Source of the DNA: Euborellia annulipes
Lineage: Eukaryota; Arthropoda; Insecta; Dermaptera; Anisolabididae
NCBI GenBank assembly: GCA_023213315.1
Contig: JAKCPI010006185.1
Span: 52,491-116,490 of the forward strand
DNA: 64,000 nucleotides
Direction: 5' to 3'
The first letter of the stretch is position 1. Each line of letters opens with the position of its first letter. The position numbers and the translations under genes are program-made. Positions 55,036 to 64,000 of the stretch are shown here, in pieces. Below the pieces are notes generated by a model, which searched no databases, was not told the DNA's origin, and worked only from the letters and a program-made list of their open reading frames with translations.

Positions 55036-55049
55036 CAAGTTACCGGATT

Positions 55050-55815
55050 AATTTTAATGTTTTTTGCATCATTATTATTATCGAATTTTCATTATATACC
55101 CGTAGGTATGTTAATGAAAATAAAAGCTCCATTAAATAATTAAACAAATTTTTTTTTTGTCAATCACAATAGAATAGACGGAAGTTATTTTTGTAATTTT
55201 AAACATTTTATGATTTGACATTTTATGCATGAAAATTAAAATAAAAAAAAACATTTCATTTTTTTTAAAACTCATTTAAAAATATTTTTTTTTTTTTGTT
55301 GTTACAAACATTACTGTTGTTATTAGATTATTGCTACTAGTTCATATATTTAATAAACAAGTATTAAAAAGTTATTTACAAATTATGACTTTAAAGTGTT
55401 TGTTTGTATTAACCTAAATTAAACTCTTTTAATTAAAATTGTATTTGATGTGTGAAATAGCTCTCTCTATATGTGATTTGGTAATTGGCAAAAACTGGTT
55501 ACGATAATCACATGACTTAATTTAATATTATTACGCCAGTTGCAAAGCAAAATAATCAGCATTAAAAAAATAGCGAGATTATTTATTATTTTGTAGTTAG
55601 AATTGAAGAAATAATATTTAAAAGCCGCTACAAATTTTGATTAAGATCGGCCCACAGTGATACTTATTTATAACTCTTTGGCTTCTTAAATAAATGATTG
55701 AAATTTTATTTTTGGAGCAATTTTTTTTTTTTTTTATTTATTCTGCCCTTTGGCTTACCACCATTGAGCTAAACATCGTTACAAAAATATAAGTTTACAA
55801 AAGTATGTTTCATGA

Positions 55816-55862
<47 letters not shown>

Positions 55863-56765
55863 CAATATTTGGAGCAATTACTAAAGGTCGTTTGAAATAT
55901 TATATTAAAATTTTTTTTATAAATCGAACGCATTTGCACCTACACATGGAAAATCAATTTCAAATTCAAATCTTAAATGGTGGAGTCAAATGTTTTTTTT
56001 AAGGCAAATTTTAATTTCGAAACATTTCATCTATCAACGTCGAATCTTTTTTTATTTAATGAATAACAAACCTTGATAAAAAAAACATAACAAATGATTT
56101 AATGAAGGGAAAATATTCCACTCTCGCTCGCTTCCTCCCTCTTTTCAAAATTTCGTATTAATCTAATTTCCTTTTGATTTTTTGTTTCCCGTTAATTAAA
56201 ACCTCAAATTAAAAACTTTTTGAAAATACAATTAATAATTACCCCCGAGGAATAATTAAATCTCTTCTTTGCCTCCTCTTATACAATTGTTCATTTCTAT
56301 TATTATATTTAATAAAATCTGATCCGGGGAGAGATAAAGCGAGAGGGGGAGGGTGGCGAAGAAAAGGAACGCCATTGAAACAAGCCATTTGGCCGATTTA
56401 TTCCATTTAATTCTTTATTACTGGCTCGAATGATGTAAAAGTAATGAATTAATTTATGGGTCTCAAGGGGTGAAATATGAGAATAGGCATAGAAAGGAGA
56501 GAATTCATAATAAAATTAAACGGAGCTTGCGTTTAAGCCCCATTGACGTTAACTCAGATTAGCAATCTATGGAATGGAATAAAAATTCAATTTTTTTTTT
56601 ATATTCACAATAAAGAGATAATTTTTTAAAATATAAAATCGTATTAATTCAAATAAAGGCCTAACCTAATCTAGTTGTCGAAATAAAAGCAAATTCATTT
56701 GCCGATTTGTGATCTTGATCCTATAAAAAAAATTAAAAAAATCGACGCCATTAAGATATTTTATA
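55050..56765. other. AT-rich non-coding with a (TA)n tract
   Basis: (TA)n at 55819-55856. No gene seen. A patch at 56320-56420 is GC-richer without motifs. Confidence 0.4.
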
Positions 56766-56769
56766 TTTT

Positions 56770-56925
56770 GCTTTTTTTTATTTAAGGTCTTTTTAAGCAT
56801 CAAAGACCTTTTAGACCCCAAATCCCTTAATTAGTATCCAATCCAAATGAACTAAATTTGTGAAGCGAATTTCTGACCCTTAGCACAAGAGGGGAGTACT
56901 CTACAGCCCAGAGGCTTAGATGGGT
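56770..56925 (-). repeat. SINE-B copy
   Basis: Reverse order: AAGGTCTTTTTAAGCATC, TTTTAGACCCCAAATC, ATCCAATCCAAATGAACTAA, then TTCTGACCCTTAGCACAAG and the head. Confidence 0.55.
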
Positions 56926-56993
56926 GTTGAAAATAAAATATTTTACTTGAAAGTTTTATTTATTTATTTTTTATTTTACTTGAAAGCAATCTG

Positions 56994-57022
56994 TTTCGGC
57001 ATATTTCATCCGCCATCTTCAG
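56994..57022 (-). ncRNA. Hammerhead-ribozyme-like motif
   Basis: Minus strand: exact CTGAAGA, a GGC/GCC stem, then GAAACAG. One of the best-preserved cores in the window. Confidence 0.45.
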
Positions 57023-57029
57023 AAACTAA

Positions 57030-58700
57030 AACCTACCAATTTGTTAAATTAGAATAATCATGTAGATCATGTGTTTTCTTTCAGTCTCTTACTACTTTCA
57101 TGTTTTCTTCCCTTACACCTTGGTAAAACAGTAAATGTGCCGATCCCGCACCGCTGAATTAATTAGACAAGAAGAAGAGAAAAATATTTATTTTTTATTT
57201 TTTTTTTTAATCGATCCCAGTTTCTTCGTTTTTTTTTTAATACAAATGTTATATAATTTTTTTTTTTTATCAATAAATATTTTACATTAATAAAAAAAAA
57301 AAGAATTATTTAAAACATTGGAAAAAAATTAACGATGACTAATTAAATTTTATATGACGAATCTCTTTTACTACGTGCTTATTCATTCTAATCTCTCTCT
57401 TATGTGAAAATTGTTGAGTACTTTTTTTTATAAAATTGCTCAAGTAACATACTTTTTAGAAAAAATAAAAAATTTTCCTTCAAAAAAAATTTCCTTATTT
57501 CCAACGTACCTCTAAAGACATTGTCCAAAACAGTGGTTCTCAACAAAATTTTTTTAAGAACCCCCTCATCGGTTGCTATATTGACAAGTAGCCTTTAAAT
57601 TCTTAAACTGTAGATTAGAATATTAATAAATATGACCTGGAAATTTTAAATTAAAATTTTGAGTTAGCACTCACTTAACAAAAATCATTTATGAAAAATT
57701 AAATGAAATTTTTACACATTTATTATTCATAAAATAATCAACAAAAAAGTTTTTCTCCTGTTTTTACTTCATTTTAAATGTCTTTTTTCTAATTATTTTT
57801 ATCAGGCATCAGGTCGCGTGAATAAAAAGGCGAGAAAAAAAGATACTAATATAATTAAAATATTATAAACCCTATTTTCCTGGTGTCTCTTGAATAATCA
57901 AAGAAATTTTATTTATTATTATAAAAATAGTAACATAATATGCCGGAGGAAATAATTAAAATAACGATTTTCTATGGGCTTTAGAACAGATTTCACTATT
58001 TAACATTTATTGCAACGCGTCTCGCTAATTTTTTGTTCCTTTATTGAATTAATTAATTAATTAGGGCGGGATTTTAATAAAATGTCATTCAAACTTTTTT
58101 TTTTTTAATTAAACAAGTTGATAATTTTAATATTCGATTAAAGAAAAATTATTAATAAATAGATTTAATAAAAAATTTAACTTTTAATAAGAAAACTTTA
58201 TTAATAATTTTAACTGCAGAAAATATAATTTGAAATTTAAATGAATTTCGGAAGGCAAAAAAAAAAAAAGTTTCGTTCAAATGCAAGAAAAGATTATTTT
58301 TTTATAATGCGATGTTTTAATATACGTAGCTTACCTCCTTGGAGCCTCGGCTTAAAAAACCATTTGGGGTGGGGGGAAGAGAGCAAATATAAAAATTCAA
58401 AATAGCCGGAGTACATTTAATATAGCGACTTTTTTTTCATCTGAGCAAATCGAATTCTAATTCGGAAATTTTAATATAGACTCATTTCTCGTCAAGATTT
58501 CTCTAATATTGCATATAAAATTATTTCTAAAGGGAACAGAATCTAGAATTTAATTACTTTTTTGAAAGGGGATATCATAAATGCATGGAATTTGATCTAT
58601 CAACCGTAGGCTCTAGTTGAAAGATTATGTACGAAATATATGAAAATTTGTTCCAAGATTTATTAAAGATTAACTTTTTAAACACTTAATATTCAGAAGT
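57030..58700. other. AT-rich non-coding; one hAT left end
   Basis: CAGTGGTTCTCAAC at 57530 is a typical hAT terminus, but no matching right end was found. Otherwise nothing was recognised. Confidence 0.4.
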
Positions 58701-58704
58701 AGAT

Positions 58705-58875
58705 TATTAGCTTCCGGAGTCAAAGGTCAAGAGTTCGCATCCCGTATCAGACGAAAAATTCAGTTCAATTATATTGAATACCAATCAATTGAAATAAATA
58801 GGGACGCGGTGGGGGACTAAATCGTCTCAGATACCGGTACTGAAAAAGAACTTAAACAAATTAAAAAAAAAAAAA
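58705..58875 (+). repeat. SINE-B copy
   Basis: GTCAAGAGTTCGCATCCCG (B-box-like), TTGAATACCAATCAATTGAA, ATAGGGACGCGGTGGGGGAC, ACTGAAAAAGAACTTAAAC and an A tail. Confidence 0.65.
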
Positions 58876-58879
58876 ATTG

Positions 58880-58985
58880 GTAATGGAAAGTTTTGTTCTG
58901 TGTTTGTCACACCAGATTTTTAGTTTCCGGCGATATATTAAAATCGAAAATGTAATTTTTTTTGTTGTTACGAAACTTGACAAGA
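58880..58985 (-). repeat. R1 terminal fragment
   Basis: Reverse AAATCTGGTGTGACAAACAC with an upstream remnant of the GTAACAAAA region. Confidence 0.5.
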
Positions 58986-58987
58986 AA

Positions 58988-59234
58988 AATTATTTAAAAT
59001 CTTATAATTGTTGAGATTACTTGTCTATAATTTAAAGCTGATGAAGGGCTGATTTTAGTAAGAAAATGGTTTTTACAAACTGAAACCAAAAACATGCGCT
59101 ATTGGTCGGCCAGAGTTAAGTTTTCCAATAAAAAAGAAAAACCTTATCAAGCTTTTTTTCTTACTAAAATCAGCCCTTCATCTGCTTTAAATTATAGACA
59201 AGTAATCTCAACAATTATAAGATTTTAAGTAATT
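58988..59234. repeat. Fold-back repeat with about 78-bp arms
   Basis: Arms 58988-59066 and 59157-59234 (TTATAATTGTTGAGATTACT, AAGCTGATGAAGGGCTGATT) are reverse complements with few mismatches; the loop is 90 bp. Confidence 0.8.
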
Positions 59235-59239
59235 TTTTT

Positions 59240-60450
59240 TTTAATCTTTCGCCATTATAGACTTTTAACGATACACAATTATTTAGAAACGATAATTTAG
59301 GGGGACCAGTCATATTTATTTATATATATAGTCTTTCTATAATTCGTTTCTTTTAAATTATTAAATAATCTTTTTATTGTTTAATAAATAATCATATTTG
59401 ACAATTTGACCTCTAATGGTTTGATCATATTTCGATCCCGTTCGGTTGCTTAATGATCGGAAACAAATATTTTCTTGGTTTTGTGGTCTTTAGTCGGGCG
59501 TCTAATAATTGATGAATGATCATTCGAGTAAATAGCGAAGCGACCGCCGAGACGAGTCAACGAAAACGTTGCTCTGACAGGTACAGTTATTGGCCAACTT
59601 GTGTAAAAACGCCTTCGCATGGCATATTGGCCTGGAACCCAGAGCTCCGGGACCCATTTGCAAAAGGCAAAAGGCACACTTCGCCTTGTAAAGATGCACG
59701 ATGACATCACCCTTATGGTGGGTGCAAGTTTTTATGAGGCCAAACTGATTTAGTTAAAAATTATTACGAATCAAAAATCGGTGTGTATACTATTACCAGG
59801 AAGTTTAAAGAAATATTTTATCTTCAAATTCTTCTTTTTTTCTATTATCTTATTAATTATTAAAGCCCAATCAAATTAATGATCTTAGGGCGGAGTTTGG
59901 GCCATCTTAATATCAATCTCTATTATGCCCGATAGGAAATTCAAGTTAAACTTGCTTGCAAATGACAACCAGGTTGGCTTCAGAATTAATTTCGTCGAAG
60001 CAATGCTTAAACACGAAGAACTTATCTTTAGTAATTTCATATTAAAATTTTCTAAACTTTTTTAGGCCTAAAGCCATTTGGTGGAGGAATCTTTTTTAAA
60101 CGAAATCTAATATTATTTCGAAAATGATGAAAAGACCTCGCCGTTTCCTCTTGTTTGGAGTACTTTTGGGTTTCGTTTTGCTGTTGTAAGGAAAATTAGC
60201 AACTTTTTTTTTTAATTGCTTCAGATCTACAGAAGTCATTCTTAATTGTTAAGGAAGATTTATTTAAAAGAATTCTGGACCATTTGCTCTGAATATGTAT
60301 TTATTCTTTAGTAAAATTTATCGTTTTGGTATCCATTCTTCTAACCAAAAATAAGTACAAATTTATAAACCCTGGCAGGTCTACTATTCTCAAATTCCCC
60401 CTGATTCTTGTTTATTTTATTACGACCAATATCTTACTTATATAATAATC
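59240..60450. other. Non-coding; GC-richer patch at 59490-59750
   Basis: The patch is close to 50% G+C in AT-rich surroundings and matches no repeat in the window. Open frames on both strands are 62-86 codons and show no domain. Confidence 0.35.
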
Positions 60451-60454
60451 TCTA

Positions 60455-60665
60455 CATATAGAGAGACAACTATTACTAAGATCGTGTCAAACATTCGAAG
60501 TTGAGATTTTGATTAAGATTCCCTCATTCACACAAATGTCAGTCTATGTGTGTGAGGGAACGAAATATCTCAAGAAGGAAAAGAGCTACGAGATTGAAAT
60601 TTTATATAAGTTTGGCACTCCTCTATAAGTCAAAATAAGATTTTGAATAAAATTTGTCAGTCAAA
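60455..60665 (+). repeat. R1 fragment, diverged
   Basis: AGAGAGACAACTATTACTAA, GTCAAACATTCGAAGTTGAG, AAAAGAGCTACGAGATTGAA; the order follows R1. Confidence 0.6.
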
Positions 60666-60788
60666 AAGAAACCTAAGGGAAGTGAATTCGGATGAATATT
60701 TTTTTTTTTTATTTGGATACCATATTGTGCCTGGATAATTTGTAGAGCTCTAGTAATACAGTATTCTTTCTATTCCAATAATTAGGCC

Positions 60789-61078
60789 TGCGCAAAATAA
60801 TCGATTAATCTTCGAATATTTCCTTAAAAAATAATCGATTATTTAAAAAAATCGATTAATCGATTATTTCGATTATTTTCGGGAAATATCCGTTTTAAAA
60901 GATGGGATGAGACTCGAATGGTAAAAAAAAAGGTCAAATGATTTTCACGAGAGAGAAAAACGAAAATTTTACGAAAAAAAATTTACCAAGAGAGAAAAAT
61001 GGAAATTTTACAAAAAAAAAGGTATAATCGATTTTTTTTTCATAATCGATTATTTTTTCCATACTCGATTCTGGGAGT
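60789..61078. repeat. ATCGATTA-rich repeat
   Basis: The octamer ATCGATTA or close variants occur many times (AATAATCGATTAATC, AAAAATCGATTAATCGAT), with two copies of a GAGAGAAAAA.GAAAATTTTAC unit at about 60950-61012. Resembles the ends of some hAT elements; ends not defined. Confidence 0.5.
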
Positions 61079-61094
61079 CTTTAGTGATGTTCAT

Positions 61095-61124
61095 ATGAGG
61101 AAGCCATAGAGTGAATGATCGAAA
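61095..61124 (+). ncRNA. Hammerhead-like motif
   Basis: ATGAGGA (one change from CTGAGGA), a weak stem, then GAAACGTC and AAATAAACCAAAT. Confidence 0.35.
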
Positions 61125-61279
61125 CGTCAAATAAACCAAATTTCCCTGAAATCAAGAAATTTTATTATTAATATTAACAACTGTGAAAGTTTTAGCTTCC
61201 AGATTATAAATTTTATCTCTTGGGTTCTACCTACTCTCGATAGAAACGAAAAATCTTTTGGTACGTGCACCAGATTTGT

Positions 61280-62200
61280 TTATTTTTACTTTCTCTTACC
61301 TCAATATATGTTAATATCAGGAATGAAGGTTAACACGTTAGAAGAAAACGCAGTCAAAATGTTTTCTTTAAAAAATATATTTTAACAGCATAGGATATCC
61401 CGCCAATTTATTTTTTTACAATTTGCACAAAATTATACAAATAACATTGATACAAAACAAACACTTAACAAAAACATTGATACAAAGATAATATAACTAA
61501 AAATAAACAACTGTATGAATAAATTTCATATGCAATATTTTAGGCTCTGATTATTAATGCTCAGTGAAAATGATATTTTCATGTTATATCACTAAACCTA
61601 ACTGTGCTTTTCCCATGGTCAGGCTGAGAGTACTAAGCCCTGACCTTGGCAAGGTGAGCCGTCAGCTGATTCGTGTGAATGGACTCTGCAAGAAACAGGC
61701 CTCAAATGTAACCAAGCATTGATTCAAAAAAGGCCATTACAGGGTGCTATTTAAATGCTAATCTCCCATTGAGAATTATAATAAATTTAAATAGTCTTAA
61801 AATTAAAATCCCATTATAAAAGATGTAAAAAAAAATTAACCAAACCAAGGCATATCGAATATATAACCGAGAATTTCGTTAACTGTTGATTACAAGTCTA
61901 GACTAATGGATAATTTCTTCTCAAATAATAAATCAAATGCAAATTTCACACTTCAAAATAAAGAGAGAACAAATAAAAAAAATTGAAATTTTCCTTTATC
62001 ATTCTTTTAATGAGACTTGATGATTTTACTAAAATTCAATGTAATTTATATTTATTTTTTTGTTTCCCAAACGATTTAAGTAGTTTTTTGTTTGTTTTAA
62101 TAACCTATAGGCCTATATTAAACTTATGAGGAGGCGATTATTCGAGGGGAAAAGCAATTAAGCTTATAATCCTGAGTTAAAGTCGAGTTCAAATCCACCT
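61280..62200. other. Non-coding; GC-richer patch at 61600-61710
   Basis: Includes an R1 5' stub at 61285-61318 (TTACTTTCTCTTACCTC). No gene. Confidence 0.35.
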
Positions 62201-62207
62201 CATGGCA

Positions 62208-62370
62208 AAAAATTATCCTTATCCTATGGCTATAAACGTCAAGGGTTCGCACCCCAACCCTGGCGAGAAATTTATTTCACTTCCATTGGATACCAATCTT
62301 TTGAAATAAATAGGAAAGGGCTCTAAATGTCCGAAAAAGACTGAGGAAATTAAAAAAAAAAAAAAAAAAA
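62208..62370 (+). repeat. SINE-B copy with an A tail
   Basis: GTCAAGGGTTCGCACCCC, CACTTCCATTGGATACCAAT, AAATAGGAAAGGGCTCTAAA, GTCCGAAAAAGACTGAGG and an A run. Confidence 0.65.
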
Positions 62371-63430
62371 TATTCAACTCTATTCGAGGAAGGAAACTGA
62401 AACCCACCTCAGTATTATTCCCTTATTATTCCCAGTATTATTACCTAATACTCTTAGGAGACTCATTCTGACACTAATGACTCAATAAACTTCTATTTAC
62501 CCACGAATATTTGTTGAGAATATATGAAAGAAAGGAAGAAATTCACTACCCCCTCCCTCCTTGCAATTCGACAGAGCAAATGTTTTTCTAATGGATCAAG
62601 GGACCACATTGTCCTAAGGATTAGAGTGTGATCTGGAACAAATAATGCCCCACAATCTGACTTCCTGGGATCTACCTTAAATTTTCACTCCTACTGGAAT
62701 TTCTTTCTTAAGTTGTCGAATTTTAATTCGATTAACAAATTTAATTAATAATGACGTCTGATGGGTCTTTTTTCAATAAAAATCAGCCATAGATAAATGA
62801 GATTAAAACAAAACTCTTCTTATTTGATTTTCTTTAATTTGCTACCTTATTTAAATAATTTAATTGCAATCACTTAATAAACGTTAATTTTTTACAATGC
62901 CATTTATAAAGAAAAAATTTAATTCTTTTTTTATCACAGTGTCAGGCTGCGCGACAGGCCGATTTGTTTTTATTCAGTCACTATTCTAATATCGGGAATT
63001 AAGAAGAGGAAGTAGTTGAAATTTTATCTTAATTTTTTAGGGCATGACGTTCAACCTTATTGAGATATTTTTGAAATATCCATCATTAAAATTGATTGAT
63101 TGGTTCGGTGAAGAGATCCTTTGATGTTTGAAAAAAAAAAAAAAAAAAACTGTTACAAAAAATGTTCGTATTAAAGCAATTAGGACTCTATTAAAATTAT
63201 TAGGATTAAATGAGAGATGCTAATTGCAAATAATTATCATGTTATATATAGCTCTAACATTAAAAAATAAACTTTTAGAATTATTCTCTGTCAAGATTAA
63301 AAAAAAAAAAAAAAAAAAACAAAATTAGTAGACTATTTATTTAAATTATTTATTCATTTTAGTCATATTTATCTTTGGAATTTATTATTGTTAGTATAAT
63401 ATTAGTTCATTAATGGAACTCCACCCTCTA
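62371..63430. other. AT-rich non-coding, nothing recognised
   Basis: No gene. Two A runs at 63130-63150 and 63299-63320 may be old retroelement tails. Confidence 0.4.
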
Positions 63431-63797
63431 CTCCCGTGCTATGGCTAGGGATGGAAATGTCGACTCTGACTTTAGTCAAGAATCGATCCTTTACTGAAAA
63501 TAATCGACTTGTCAGAATCGAGCTCAAACTCATTCAAGTCGATTAGAATCGATTATCGCTGAACGACTTCGCCTTTTTTCTTACAATACTTATCGTAGTA
63601 ACAGTTGGTAAAATAGTTTGTAACGTTTTCATTGTTTGATTTTCATCTTTCTTTTAAAACCTACACATGACACACCAATCAACACGCTTTCTAAGATCGA
63701 TTAGTGAAGATATGTGGCATTCTAAATTTTAATATTTTAATGTTTTATATTGATACTCAACTTTCATAATTTATTTTAATGTTAGGTGTCATATCAC

Positions 63798-64000
63798 CAG
63801 TAGCGTATCCAGGTGGGGCCGAAGGGGGCGCTCGCCTCCCCCCCGCCCCAGACGCATCAAGCTTTTGGCGCTCCCTCGCGCATCCTGCTTTCCGGCTTTT
63901 TTTTGAAATTTTGTTGATTTTATATCACAAATCCGGAAAAAAAGATCGAATGAGATTCGAATAAAAAGGTCGAACGATAAACAGTGCCCCAGTTGAGCTT
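63798..64000 (-). mobile_element. hAT MITE of the 18425 subfamily, cut by the window end
   Basis: Starts CAGTAGCGTATCCAGGTGGG, then GACGCATCAAGCTTTTGGCG and TTATATCACAAATCCGG, the reverse of the 18425 element. It is truncated at the window edge. Confidence 0.8.

Overview
This is an AT-rich (about 30% G+C) piece of an animal nuclear genome, very probably an invertebrate and perhaps an arthropod. The evidence is spliceosomal introns with GT..AG borders, AATAAA signals, tRNA-derived SINEs, Penelope-like elements, Tc1/mariner debris and many hAT elements. No bacterial, organellar or CRISPR feature is seen. The species cannot be named from the sequence.

Genes are few and lie mostly in the left half. 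(1) 344-1390 (+) is a two-exon gene of unknown function with an apparent one-base frame break in an A run. (2) 3599-5611 (-), probably with the first exon 8156-8803 (-), encodes a Cys/Ser-rich, basic protein of unknown function. (3) 23211-29395 (-) is a THAP zinc-finger gene. A 32-nt first exon and a 196-nt second exon encode the C2CH part of the finger, and the exon at 25973 completes it. Three related terminal exons (25341-25973, 24242-24628, 23211-23675) lie downstream, which suggests tandem duplication of alternative 3' exons. A near-identical but frame-broken copy of the last exon sits on the other side of the gene at 30449-31340. Weak exon candidates lie at 33750-33952, 38800-39149 and 46477-46572.

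The rest is dominated by mobile elements. Ten hAT-type elements have perfect 8-bp target-site duplications (TSDs). One Harbinger-like element has a TTA duplication. The most complex block is 10479-14990: two Penelope-like 3' halves face apart, a 2.6-kb hAT element splits the plus copy inside its reverse-transcriptase thumb/linker coding region, that hAT holds an inverted pair of another repeat plus a Harbinger element, and the Harbinger holds a hAT MITE. A second divergent Penelope pair is at 26266-27573. Motifs matching the core of hammerhead ribozymes (CUGANGA, a stem, GAAA) recur at about ten places, as expected for Penelope termini. An abundant 0.6-0.7-kb repeat (called R1 here), with a GT/GTCT microsatellite and a long terminal hairpin, looks like a Helentron-associated element. 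Two SINE families (A and B) are present; four SINE-A copies are full length with TSDs.

Large fold-back structures are conspicuous. There is a 1.3-kb inverted repeat with about 635-bp arms (15571-16890), a 338-bp one with a Penelope motif (35561-35898), an 80-bp-arm one (58988-59234), and short near-perfect hairpins at 15340-15472 and 28069-28130. From about 39 kb to the right end the window is mostly AT-rich non-coding DNA with scattered SINE and R1 copies.
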